Assembly: GCF_002197815.1 (NCBI RefSeq)
Contig: NZ_NIUB01000030.1
Span: 1 to 58,794 of the forward strand
Source of the DNA: Pseudomonas oleovorans subsp. oleovorans
Lineage (GTDB): Bacteria > Pseudomonadota > Gammaproteobacteria > Pseudomonadales > Pseudomonadaceae
Length of the DNA stretch: 58,794 nt
Direction: 5' to 3'
Position 1 is the stretch's first letter. The number at the start of each line of letters is the position of its first letter. This document shows, one piece after another, positions 49,067-58,609 of this stretch. The notes beneath the pieces are model-generated. The model worked only from the letters and a program-made list of their open reading frames with translations. It was not told the origin of the DNA and made no database searches. A program made the translations under genes and the position numbers.

Positions 49067-51807
49067 CAGCGAACGACCCCAGCGTGGTGCAACTGATCGA
49101 GGTCAGCCTGCGCTACAACAAAACCTGCGCGGTGGACGCGGTCACCCTCGACATCCCCGCCAACCGCATGGTCGGCCTGATCGGCCCAGATGGCGTGGGC
49201 AAGTCCAGCCTGCTGGCCCTGATCGCCGGGGCGCGTAGGATGCAGGACGGCACGATACGGGTGCTCGACGGCGACATGGCCGATGCCGGCCACCGCCGCG
49301 ACGTCTGCCCGCGCATCGCCTACATGCCCCAGGGCCTGGGCAAGAATCTCTACCCGACCCTGACCGTGTTCGAGAACCTCGACTTCTTCGGCCGCCTGTT
49401 CGGCCAGGATGAGCAGGAGCGCAGGGCGCGGATTGCCGACCTGACGCAAAGCACCGGCCTGGCGCCGTTTGTCGAACGCCCGGCGGGCAAGCTGTCCGGC
49501 GGCATGAAACAGAAGCTCGGCTTGTGCTGTGCGCTGATCCACGATCCGGATCTGTTGATCCTCGACGAACCCACCACCGGCGTCGACCCGCTGGCGCGCA
49601 ACCAGTTCTGGGAATTGATCGAGCGCATTCGCAAGCGCCGCCCCGGCATGAGCGTGCTGGTCGCCACCGCCTACATGGACGAAGCCCAGCGTTTCGACTG
49701 GCTGGTGGCCATGGACGACGGCAAGGTGCTGGATATCGGAACCCCTGGCGAACTGCTCGAACGCACCGGCACCGACAATCTGGAAGAAGCCTTCATCGCC
49801 CTGTTGCCCGAAGCCAAGCGCAGCGGCCACCATACCCTAGTGATTCCACCGCGCCCGGCGGCCAGCGGCGAGAATGCGGTGGCCATCGAGGCGCACGGCC
49901 TGACCTGCCGCTTTGGTGATTTCGTCGCCGTCGATCATGTAGATTTCCGCATCGAGCGCGGGGAAATCTTCGGCTTCCTCGGCTCCAACGGCTGCGGCAA
50001 GTCGACCACCATGAAGATGCTCACCGGGCTGCAGCCGGCCAGCGAAGGCGAAGCCTTCCTGTTCGGCAAACCGGTCGACCCAAGGAACATCGACACCCGC
50101 CGCCGGGTCGGCTACATGTCCCAGGCGTTCTCGCTGTACAGCGAGTTGAGTGTGCTGCAGAACCTCGACCTGCATGCCCGGCTGTTCGAAATCCCGCCGC
50201 AACGGCGTCCCGCGCGCATTCAGGAAATGCTCGACAGGTTCGATCTTCAGGGAGTCGCCGAGCAGTTGCCGGAGGATCTGCCCCTGGGGGTGCGCCAGCG
50301 CCTGTCGCTGGCGGTGGCGGTGATTCACCAGCCGGAGATCCTGATCCTCGACGAGCCGACTTCCGGCGTCGACCCGGTAGCCCGCGACGGCTTCTGGGAG
50401 CTGTTGATCGACCTGTCGCGCAATGACGGCGTGACCATCTTCATCTCCACCCACTTCATGAACGAAGCGCTGCGCTGCGACCGCATGTCAATGATGCATG
50501 CCGGCCGAGTGCTGGACAGCGACACGCCTCAGGCACTGATGGACAAGCGCGGCCTGTCCACCCTGGAAGAAACCTTCATCGCCTACCTGCGCGATGCCAC
50601 TGACGACAACGACACACCGACAGACACTTCGCAGGCGGCCCTGGAGGAGACGGCATTCGCCCAGACCAACGCAGTGAAATCACGTTTCAGCCCTAGGCGT
50701 CTGTACAGCTACGCCCAGCGCGAAGCCATGGAACTGCGACGAGATCCTATCCGCGCCACCCTGGCCTTGATCGGTACGGTTCTGCTGATGTTCATCATGG
50801 GCTACGGCATCAACCTGGATGTCGAGGACCTGAGCTACGCGGTGCTCGATCGCGACCAGACCACCACCAGCGCCGCCTATGCCGAGACCCTTACCGGCTC
50901 GCGCTATTTCCAGGAAAAACCGCCACTGCGCGACTACGACGAACTCGAACGGCGCATGCGCCAGGGCGATATCAGCCTGGCCGTGGAGATTCCGCCAGGC
51001 TTCGGTCGCGAGCTCAAGCGCGGTGACACACCACAGATCGGCTTCTGGGTCGACGGCGCCATGCCAACCCGCGCTAACACGGTCAAGGGATACGTACAGG
51101 GCATTCACCAGAGCTACCTGCAAGATCTCGCCGAACAGGCTCCGCAGGGCGCAGCAGGCACAGCGTTCGATGTCGCCCTGCGCTACCGATACAACCCCGA
51201 TGTGCAAAGCCTGCAAGCCATGGTGCCAGCGGTGATCCCGATTTTGTTGATGATGATTCCGGCAATGCTCACCGCCTTGGGCGTGGTGCGTGAAAAGGAA
51301 CTGGGTTCGATCACCAACTTCTACGTCACACCGGTGACCCGCCTGGAATTCCTGATCGGCAAGCAGTTGCCTTATATCGCCTTGGGCATGGCCAACTTTT
51401 TCATGCTGGTGGCATTCTCGGTCTGGGTCTTCGACGTGCCAATCAAGGGCAGCATGCTGACCCTGACACTCGGCGCACTGCTCTACGTGACCTGCGCCAC
51501 CGGTCTCGGCCTGCTGATCTCCTCGGTGCTCAACAGCCAGATCGCTGCAATCTTCGGCACCGCCATTGCCACTCTGGTGCCGGCCACGCAATTCTCCGGT
51601 CTGATCTACCCGGTATCGGCCTTGGAAGGCGCCAGCGCCTTGATCGGCAACCTCTACCCGACCAGCCATTTCCTGATCATCAGCCGTGGCGTGTTCTCCA
51701 AGGCGCTGGGCCTGGCCGAACTCTACCCCTACTTCATTCCCTTGCTGATCACCATCCCCACACTGACCCTGCTCAGCGTCGCCGGCCTGAAGAAGCAGGA
51801 GAAATAA
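49063..51807 (+). CDS. RbbA-type fused ABC transporter (two ATPases plus permease)
   Basis: A 914-residue fusion. First ATPase: GPDGVGKSS, LSGGMKQKLG, LLILDEPTTGVDP. Second: GSNGCGKST, an unusual signature LPLGVRQRLSLA, ILILDEPTSGVDP. Then an ABC-2 permease with a periplasmic loop and helices in the last 220 residues (LQAMVPAVIPILLMMIPAMLTALGVVREKE). E. coli RbbA (YhiH) has this layout and was described as ribosome-associated; with HlyD and YhhJ-type partners a drug or peptide exporter is likely. ATGA overlap with the adaptor gene. Confidence 0.9.
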   Translation: MTANDPSVVQLIEVSLRYNKTCAVDAVTLDIPANRMVGLIGPDGVGKSSLLALIAGARRMQDGTIRVLDGDMADAGHRRDVCPRIAYMPQGLGKNLYPTLTVFENLDFFGRLFGQDEQERRARIADLTQSTGLAPFVERPAGKLSGGMKQKLGLCCALIHDPDLLILDEPTTGVDPLARNQFWELIERIRKRRPGMSVLVATAYMDEAQRFDWLVAMDDGKVLDIGTPGELLERTGTDNLEEAFIALLPEAKRSGHHTLVIPPRPAASGENAVAIEAHGLTCRFGDFVAVDHVDFRIERGEIFGFLGSNGCGKSTTMKMLTGLQPASEGEAFLFGKPVDPRNIDTRRRVGYMSQAFSLYSELSVLQNLDLHARLFEIPPQRRPARIQEMLDRFDLQGVAEQLPEDLPLGVRQRLSLAVAVIHQPEILILDEPTSGVDPVARDGFWELLIDLSRNDGVTIFISTHFMNEALRCDRMSMMHAGRVLDSDTPQALMDKRGLSTLEETFIAYLRDATDDNDTPTDTSQAALEETAFAQTNAVKSRFSPRRLYSYAQREAMELRRDPIRATLALIGTVLLMFIMGYGINLDVEDLSYAVLDRDQTTTSAAYAETLTGSRYFQEKPPLRDYDELERRMRQGDISLAVEIPPGFGRELKRGDTPQIGFWVDGAMPTRANTVKGYVQGIHQSYLQDLAEQAPQGAAGTAFDVALRYRYNPDVQSLQAMVPAVIPILLMMIPAMLTALGVVREKELGSITNFYVTPVTRLEFLIGKQLPYIALGMANFFMLVAFSVWVFDVPIKGSMLTLTLGALLYVTCATGLGLLISSVLNSQIAAIFGTAIATLVPATQFSGLIYPVSALEGASALIGNLYPTSHFLIISRGVFSKALGLAELYPYFIPLLITIPTLTLLSVAGLKKQEK

Positions 51808-51808
51808 G

Positions 51809-52924
51809 ATGCGCAAACTGAACAACATCCTGCAGTTGGGCATCAAGGAACTGCGCAGCCTGTATCGCGACCCGGCCCTGTTGCTGCTGATCCTCTACGC
51901 CTTCACCCTGAGCATTTACTCCCAAGCCAACAGTGTGCCGGAGTCGCCGCACCGGGCCAGCATTGGCGTGCTCGACGAGGATCGCTCGCAACTGTCGACG
52001 CGCATCGTCGGCGGCTTCCAGTTGCCCTACTTCATCAAGCCCGCGGCCATCGACCTGGAAACCATGGACAGCGGCATGGACGCCGGGCGCTATACCTTCA
52101 CCCTGAACATCCCGCCGCAGTTCCAGCAAGATCTGCTAGCCGGACGCCAGCCAACCATCCAGCTCAATGTCGATGCCACACAAGTCAGCCAAGCGTTCAC
52201 GGGGGCTGGACATATCCAGCAGATCATTAATGACGAGGTCGGCGAGTTCCTCAGGCGCTTTCGTGGCGCCAACGCGGTACCCGTCGAAGCGGTGGTACGC
52301 ATGCAGTACAACCCCAACCTGGTGCAATCCTGGTTCGGCTCCGTCAACGCAATCGTCAGCCAGATCACCATGCTGTCGATCATCCTCACCGGCGCCGCAC
52401 TGATCCGCGAACGCGAACACGGCACCATCGAGCACCTGCTGGTGATGCCCGTCACGCCGTTCGAGATCATGTCGGCCAAGGTCTGGTCGATGGGCCTAGT
52501 GGTGCTGGCCGCCACCGCCCTGTCCATGCGCATCATCATCGAGGGCTGGCTGGCCGTCCCCATTCCCGGCTCCGTGCTGTTGTTCCTCGGCGGTGTCGCC
52601 CTGCACCTGTTCGCCACCACCTCGATGGGCATCTTCTTCGGCACCCTGGCCCGCTCGATGCCACAGCTGGGCCTGCTGATCATTCTCGTGCTGATGCCTC
52701 TGCAGATTCTCTCCGGCGGCATGACCCCGCGCGAAAGCATGCCGGAAGTCGTACAGAACGTCATGCTGGCGGCACCCACCACGCACTTCGTCGAGCTAGC
52801 CCAAGCCATTCTCTTCCGTGGCGCCGGCCCGGCTGTCGTCTGGCCGCAAATGCTTGCCCTAGGCGCCATCGGTAGCGTGTTTTTCATCGGTGCCTTGTCG
52901 CGGCTGCGCAAATCCCTGCATTGA
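51809..52924 (+). CDS. ABC-2 type permease (YhhJ-like)
   Basis: A 371-residue permease with one N-terminal helix, a large periplasmic domain (ASIGVLDEDRSQLSTRIVGG, PPQFQQDLLAGRQPTIQLNVDAT) and five C-terminal helices containing REREHGTIEHLLVMPVTPFEIM. Partner of the permease half of RbbA. It starts one base after the RbbA stop. Confidence 0.92.
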   Translation: MRKLNNILQLGIKELRSLYRDPALLLLILYAFTLSIYSQANSVPESPHRASIGVLDEDRSQLSTRIVGGFQLPYFIKPAAIDLETMDSGMDAGRYTFTLNIPPQFQQDLLAGRQPTIQLNVDATQVSQAFTGAGHIQQIINDEVGEFLRRFRGANAVPVEAVVRMQYNPNLVQSWFGSVNAIVSQITMLSIILTGAALIREREHGTIEHLLVMPVTPFEIMSAKVWSMGLVVLAATALSMRIIIEGWLAVPIPGSVLLFLGGVALHLFATTSMGIFFGTLARSMPQLGLLIILVLMPLQILSGGMTPRESMPEVVQNVMLAAPTTHFVELAQAILFRGAGPAVVWPQMLALGAIGSVFFIGALSRLRKSLH

Positions 52925-52989
52925 GAAGGCCATCCACACGGTGCCATTCGAATAGACATGCAAGACAGACCAAATAAGGAAACTAATAC

Positions 52990-54441
52990 GTGGAGATAAC
53001 CACAACCGCTAGGTTGGCCCTGGTGACAGCCATCTGCCTGGGCATCCCAGCACAGGGCTGGGCAACCTCCCTACCCACCCCGGCCAAAACCGACCTGGTC
53101 ACCGTGTACAAACAAGCAGCGAAGAACAACGCCGATATCGCTGCCGCTCGCGCCGACTACCAGGCGCGTCGCGAAGTGGTGCCGCAGGCGCGTGCCGGGC
53201 TGCTGCCCAACCTGTCGGCGGGGGCCAATTATGGCGATACCCGCACCGAGCTCGATTCGCCGAGTAACACCCTGTCGCGCAGCGGTCTGGTGTATCAGGC
53301 CAACCTGAGCCAGCCACTGTTCCGTGCCGATCGATGGTTCCAGCTGCAGGCTGCCGAAGCGACCAGTGAGCAGGCGGCGCTGGAGCTGTCAGCGACCGAG
53401 CAGAGCTTGATTCTGCAGAGCGCCGAGACCTACTTTGCCGTGTTGCGCGCCCAGGACACCCTGGCCTCGACCCGTGCCGAAGAGGCGGCGTTCAAGCGCC
53501 AGCTGGATCAGGCCAACGAGCGCTTCGATGTTGGCCTTTCCGACAAGACCGACGTGCTCGAAGCACAGGCCGGTTTCGATACCGCCCGGGCTAACCGCAT
53601 TCTCGCCGAGCGCACTGTGGATGACGCCTTCGAGGCCTTGGTGGCGCTGACCAATCGCAGCTACACGGCAGTCGAAGGTATTGTGCATACGCTGCCGGTA
53701 TTGGCGCCGACGCCGAACGACGCCAAGTCCTGGGTCGATACCGCCGCTGCGCAGAACCTCAATCTGCAAGCCAGCTTCTTCGCGGTCGATGCTGCCGAGG
53801 AAAACCTGCGCCAGCGCAAGGCCGGCCATGCGCCGACCCTGGATGCCGTGGCCAGCTATCAGAAGGGCGACAATGACAGCCTGGGCTTTACCAACTCTGC
53901 TGCGTCACCCACTACATACGGTGGCGATGTTTCGCAGCGCTCCATCGGCCTGCAACTGAATATCCCGCTGTACAGCGGCGGCCTGACCAGCTCGCAGGTG
54001 CGTGAGGCCTATCAGCGCCTGGGGCAGACCGAGCAGTTGCGCGAAAGCTTGCGCCGCCAGGTGGTGCAGAACACCCGTAACCTGTTCCGTGCGGTGAATA
54101 CCGACGTGGAGACCGTGCAGGCGCGCCGCCAGTCGATCATCTCCAACCAGAGCGCCCTGGAAGCCACCGAGATCGGCTACCAGGTCGGCACCCGCAACAT
54201 CGTCGATGTGCTCGATGCCCAGCGTCAGCTGTACAGCGCGGTGCGCAACTACAACGACGCGCGCTATGACTACATCCTCAACAACCTGCGCCTGAAGCAG
54301 GCCGCCGGCACCCTCAGTCCGGCTGACCTGGAAGCGCTGGACAGCTTCCTCAAGCCTGACTACAACCCGGACAAAGACTTCCTACCGGAAGAAACATTAG
54401 AAGCCAACTTTACTGACGACAACTTAGGAGCATCATCATGA
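52990..54441 (+). CDS. TolC-family outer-membrane channel
   Basis: A 483-residue TolC protein with signal peptide 1-25 (LVTAICLGIPAQGWA) and two OEP repeats: DLVTVYKQAAKNNADIAAARADYQ, GLSDKTDVLEAQAGFDTA, and IGYQVGTRNIVDVLDAQRQLYSAVRNYNDARYDYI in the second half. The start is GTG at 52990, preceded by AAGGAAA; no ATG gives a signal peptide. It completes a tripartite exporter with the HlyD adaptor and ABC parts. Stop overlaps the small lipoprotein gene. Confidence 0.92.
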   Translation: MEITTTARLALVTAICLGIPAQGWATSLPTPAKTDLVTVYKQAAKNNADIAAARADYQARREVVPQARAGLLPNLSAGANYGDTRTELDSPSNTLSRSGLVYQANLSQPLFRADRWFQLQAAEATSEQAALELSATEQSLILQSAETYFAVLRAQDTLASTRAEEAAFKRQLDQANERFDVGLSDKTDVLEAQAGFDTARANRILAERTVDDAFEALVALTNRSYTAVEGIVHTLPVLAPTPNDAKSWVDTAAAQNLNLQASFFAVDAAEENLRQRKAGHAPTLDAVASYQKGDNDSLGFTNSAASPTTYGGDVSQRSIGLQLNIPLYSGGLTSSQVREAYQRLGQTEQLRESLRRQVVQNTRNLFRAVNTDVETVQARRQSIISNQSALEATEIGYQVGTRNIVDVLDAQRQLYSAVRNYNDARYDYILNNLRLKQAAGTLSPADLEALDSFLKPDYNPDKDFLPEETLEANFTDDNLGASS

Positions 54442-54653
54442 AAAAAATCTGCCTTGTACTTTCCGCTCTGACTCTCAGCCTGCTTGCTGGCTGTTCTACC
54501 CCCTCGCTGATCGTGCTCAACAGCGGTCAGGAAATCCAGACACTAGACGAACCCAAATACGATGCAAAAAGTGGTTTCTACGAATTTAAGCAACCTGACG
54601 GGAAACCCCAACGTATAAATAAAGATCAGGTGAATACCATCAGGACGCTCTGA
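54438..54653 (+). CDS. YgdI/YgdR-family small lipoprotein
   Basis: A 71-residue lipoprotein: signal with lipobox LLAGC (Cys19), then an SH3-like fold with STPSLIVLNSGQEIQTLDEPKYD, FYEFKQPDGKPQRINKDQV. ATG overlaps the tolC stop (ATGA), so it belongs to the export operon. Function of the family is unknown. Confidence 0.85.
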   Translation: MKKICLVLSALTLSLLAGCSTPSLIVLNSGQEIQTLDEPKYDAKSGFYEFKQPDGKPQRINKDQVNTIRTL

Positions 54654-54719
54654 TTCAGCAATGACAGCGGTTTCGTGATACCACCTTCAAACTTTCTAAC
54701 CCCATTTATCACGACTGCA

Positions 54720-54733
54720 TTGAACTTGTTAAA
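54720..54733. promoter_or_regulatory. Weak ANR-like box before arcD
   Basis: TTGAACTTGTTAAA keeps TTGA-N-N4 but has degraded the second half (TTAAA for ATCAA). The arc operon is ANR-driven in pseudomonads; here the site, if it is the site, looks eroded, in line with the frameshifts downstream. Nothing else is recognised in 54654-54794 apart from AAGGAGG before arcD. Confidence 0.3.
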
Positions 54734-54794
54734 CATTAGGAAAACTCCGAAAGAGTCTGCCCGGTAGTTATTACTAGACCAAGGAGGTCTCGCT

Positions 54795-56221
54795 ATGTCT
54801 GACTCGACTCAAAAACTGCGCCTCGGCGCGTTGATCGCTCTGGTTGTTGGTTCAATGGTTGGCGGCGGGATCTTCTCCCTGCCGCAGAATATCGCCGCCA
54901 GTGCCAGTGCCGGCGCCACCCTTATTGGCTGGCTGATCACCGGTGTCGGCATGCTCACCCTGGCTTTCGTCTTCCAGACCCTGGCCAACCGCAAACCCGA
55001 CCTCAATGGCGGGGTGTATGCCTACGCTAAGGCCGGCTTCGGCGACTACATGGGTTTCTCCTCGGCTTGGGGTTACTGGATCAGCGCCTGGATCGGCAAC
55101 GTCAGCTACATGGTGTTGCTGTTCTCCACCCTCGGCTACTTCTTTCCGGTATTCGGCGAGGGCAACACCCTGCCGGCGATCATCTGCGCCTCTATCGTGC
55201 TCTGGCTGCTGCACTTTCTGGTGCTGCGCGGGATCAGGGAGCGGCCTTCATTAATACCATCACCACCATCGCCAAGATGCTGCCGCTGGCGCTGTTCATC
55301 GTCATCGCCGCCGTCGCCTTCAAGATGGACGTGTTCACCTCGGACTTCTGGGGCAGCGGCAACACCGAGCTCGGCAGCGTGATGGATCAGGTGCGCAACA
55401 TGATGCTGGTCACCGTCTGGGTGTTCATCGGTATCGAGGGTGCGAGCATCTTCTCCGCCCGCGCCGAGAAACGCAGCGATGTCGGCAAGGCCACCGTCAT
55501 CGGCTTCATCGGCGTGCTCCTGCTATTAGTGCTGGTCAACATCCTCAGTCAGGGCATCCTCGCCCAGGCCGAACTGGCCGGACTGAAAAACCCGTCGATG
55601 GCTGCCGTGCTGGAACAGGTAGTCGGCCCCTGGGGGGCGCAACTGATCTCCATCGGCCTGATCATCTCGCTGGCCGGGGCGCTGCTGTCGTGGACACTAC
55701 TGTGCGCCGAGATTCTCTTCGCCAGCGCCAGTGACCACACCATGCCGGAGTTCCTGCGCAAGGAGAACGCCAACCAGGTCCCGGCTAACGCGCTGTGGCT
55801 GTCCAACGGGCTGATCCAGCTGTTTCTGATCATCACCCTGTTCAGCGAGTCCACCTACCTCAGCCTGCTGTATCTGGCCACCTCGATGATTCTGGTGCCG
55901 TACTTCTGGTCGAGTGCCTACGCCGTGCTGCTGGCCTTGCGCGGCGAGACCTACGAAAACGCCGCCGGCGAACGCAACAAGGATCTGCTGATCGCGCTGA
56001 TCTCCACGCTGTATGCGGTGTGGCTGGTGTACGCCGCCGGCGTGCAGTACCTGCTGCTCTCCGCGCTGCTCTATGCCCCTGGCGCAATCCTGTTCGCCAA
56101 GGCCAAGCGCGAGCTGGGCCAACCGGTGTTCACGGGCGTCGAGAAGCTGATCTTCATCGCCGTACTGATCGGCGCCGGCATTGCCGCATTCGGCCTGTAT
56201 GACGGTTTCCTGAGTTTGTAA
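54795..56221 (+). pseudogene. arcD: Arginine/ornithine antiporter ArcD, frameshifted
   Basis: Inner-membrane exchanger of the arginine deiminase pathway. The N-terminal half (LGALIALVVGSMVGGGIFSLPQNIAA) reads from ATG 54795, after AAGGAGG, to about 55240. Similarity then continues one frame back as GAAFINTITTIAKMLPLAL to the stop at 56221. The shift falls at the GGG of 55238-55240; one extra G would restore L-R-G-I-R-G-A-A-F-I-N. All other family segments are intact, so this is either a very recent mutation or a sequencing/assembly error in a homopolymer. Confidence 0.9.
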
Positions 56222-56272
56222 AAGTGCCGCCCCGGACCTTCCGGGGCCACGTTCCACGAGAAGGAGTTTGAC

Positions 56273-57522
56273 ATGTCCAAGAAAGCCCTAGGCGTTCATT
56301 CCGAAGCCGGCAAGCTGCACAAGGTGATGGTCTGCTCGCCCGGCCTTGCGCACCTGCGCCTGACCCCCGCCAACTGCGACGAACTGCTGTTCGACGACGT
56401 GATCTGGGTATCGCAGGCCAAGCGCGACCATTTCGATTTCATGACCAAGATGCGTGAACGCGGTATAGAGGTCGTGGAGATGCACAACCTGCTCGAAGAG
56501 ACCGTGCGCAACCCGCAAGCGCTGCAGTGGATTCTCGAGCGCAAGATCACCCCCAACAGCGTCGGCCTCGGTCTGCAGAACGAAGTTCGTTCGTTTATCG
56601 AAAGCCTGGAGCCACGGCGCATCGCCGAATTCCTGATCGGCGGCGTGTCCGGCGCAGACCTGCAGAAATACAAAGATTCGGAAGCAGCGAAGATGTTCAA
56701 CGCCTATCTGGGCGAGTCCAGCTTCATCTTCCCGCCGCTGCCCAACACCCAGTTCACCCGCGACACCACCTGCTGGATCTACGGCGGCGTAACCCTCAAC
56801 CCGATGTACTGGCCGGCGCGCCGCCAGGAAACCCTGCTCGCCAGTGCCATCTACAAATTCCACCCGGACTTCATCAATGAAGAGTTCGAGGTCTGGTATG
56901 GCGACCCGGATCAGGATCACGGCTCGGCCACCCTCGAAGGCGGCGACGTGATGCCAATCGGCAACGGTACCGTGCTGATCGGCATGGGTGAGCGCAGCTC
57001 GCACCAGGCATCGGCCAGGTGGCGCGTACCCTGTTCGCCAAAGGCGCCGCCGACAAGGTGATAGTCGCCGGCCTGGGCAAATCGCGCTCGGCCATGCACC
57101 TGGACACCGTGTTCAGCTTCTGCGACCGCGACCTAGTGACCATCTTCCCGGAAGTGGCCAACTCCATCGTGCCCTTCGTGCTGCGCCCGGATGAAAGCAA
57201 GCCTGGCGGTATCGACCTGCGCCGCGACGAGCGCAGCTTCCTCGACGTGGTCGCCGAGTCGCTCAACCTGAAGAAACTGCGCGTGGTGGAAACCGGCGGC
57301 GACGCCTACGAGGCCGAACGCGAGCAGTGGGACGACGGCAACAACGTGGTCTGCCTGGAGCCCGGCGTGGTGATCGGCTACGACCGCAACACCTACACCA
57401 ACACCCTGCTGCGCAAGGCTGGCGTCGAAGTCGTCACCATCAGCGCCAGCGAGCTGGGCCGCGGCCGTGGCGGCGGCCACTGCATGACCTGCCCGATCAT
57501 CCGCGACCCGATCGATTACTGA
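56273..57522 (+). pseudogene. arcA: Arginine deiminase, frameshifted
   Basis: Converts arginine to citrulline and ammonia. Frame one (56273 to about 57009) carries LHKVMVCSPGLAHLRLTP, FTRDTTCWIYGGVTLNPM and EGGDVMPIGNGTVLIGMGERSS. Frame two resumes with ARTLFAKGAADKVIVAGLGKSRSAMHLDTV and ends with the catalytic Cys in GRGRGGGHCMTCPI at 57522. One C is missing after 57009: CAGGC-ATCGG should read CAGGCCATCGG for Q-A-I-G-Q. Active-site residues are all present in the two pieces, so the lesion is a single base. AAGGAG ribosome site before the ATG at 56273. Confidence 0.9.
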
Positions 57523-57585
57523 CAAAGCCACTCCGGCGGCCAGAAGTCGCCGGATGGATTCCCACACCGACCTGGAGAAAGAACC

Positions 57586-58596
57586 ATGGCTTTCAACATG
57601 CACAACCGCAACCTGCTCAGCCTGATGCACCACAGCACCCGCGAGCTGCGCTACCTGATCGACCTATCGCGTGATCTCAAACGTGCCAAGTACACCGGTA
57701 CCGAGCAGCAGCACCTGAGCCGCAAGAATATCGCGCTGATCTTCGAGAAGACCTCGACCCGTACCCGCTGCGCCTTCGAAGTGGCCGCCTACGACCAGGG
57801 CGCCAACGTCACCTACATCGAGCCCGGCTCCTCGCAGATCGGCCACAAGGAGTCGATGAAGGATACCGCTCGCGTGCTCGGACGCATGTACGACGCCATC
57901 GAGTATCGCGGCTTCAAGCAGGAGATTGTCGAGGAACTGGCCACCTACGCCGGCGTACCGGTGTTCAACGGTCTGACCGACGAGTACCACCCCACGCAGA
58001 TGCTCGCCGACGTGCTGACCATGCGCGAGCACAGCGACAAGCCGCTGCACGACATCGCCTACGCCTACCTGGGCGACGCGCGCAACAACATGGGCAACTC
58101 GCTGCTGCTGATCGGCGCCAAGCTCGGCATGGACGTGCGCATCGCCGCGCCCAAGGCGCTGTGGCCGAGCGCCGAACATGTCGCCGCCTGCAAAAAATTC
58201 GCCGAGGAAAGCGGCGCCCGCCTGCTGCTCACTGAAGACCCGAAGGAAGCGGTCAAGGGCGTCGACTTCGTCCACACCGACGTCTGGGTGTCGATGGGCG
58301 AGCCGGTGGAAGCCTGGGGTGAACGCATCCAGGAACTGCTGCCGTACCAAGTCAACGCCGAAATCATGAAGGCCGCCGGCAACCCGCGGGTGAAGTTCAT
58401 GCACTGCCTGCCGGCCTTCCACAACAGCGAAACCAAGGTCGGCAAGCAGATCGCCGAACAGTATCCGCACCTGAAGAACGGCATCGAAGTGACCGAGGAC
58501 GTCTTCGAGTCGCCATGGAACATCGCCTTCGAGCAGGCGGAAAACCGCATGCACACCATCAAGGCGATTCTGGTCGCGACCCTGGCCGACATCTAA
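57586..58596 (+). CDS. arcB: Catabolic ornithine carbamoyltransferase
   Basis: A 336-residue enzyme splitting citrulline to ornithine and carbamoyl phosphate. Carbamoyl-phosphate site FEKTSTRTRC, HPTQMLADVLT, and ornithine-site MHCLPAFHN. N-terminus AFNMHNRNLLSLMHHS is that of the catabolic dodecameric type. Intact, unlike arcD and arcA before it. GAGAAAG ribosome site. The expected next gene arcC (carbamate kinase) is not present in the window; an IS begins instead. Confidence 0.96.
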   Translation: MAFNMHNRNLLSLMHHSTRELRYLIDLSRDLKRAKYTGTEQQHLSRKNIALIFEKTSTRTRCAFEVAAYDQGANVTYIEPGSSQIGHKESMKDTARVLGRMYDAIEYRGFKQEIVEELATYAGVPVFNGLTDEYHPTQMLADVLTMREHSDKPLHDIAYAYLGDARNNMGNSLLLIGAKLGMDVRIAAPKALWPSAEHVAACKKFAEESGARLLLTEDPKEAVKGVDFVHTDVWVSMGEPVEAWGERIQELLPYQVNAEIMKAAGNPRVKFMHCLPAFHNSETKVGKQIAEQYPHLKNGIEVTEDVFESPWNIAFEQAENRMHTIKAILVATLADI

Positions 58597-58609
58597 ACCG
58601 TAGCCCAAT

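Noticed and set aside
54795..57522. Programmed frameshifting in arcD and arcA
   Set aside because: No slippery heptamer, pseudoknot or Shine-Dalgarno-like stimulator is seen at either site, and the families are not known to use it; a lesion or a sequencing error is simpler.
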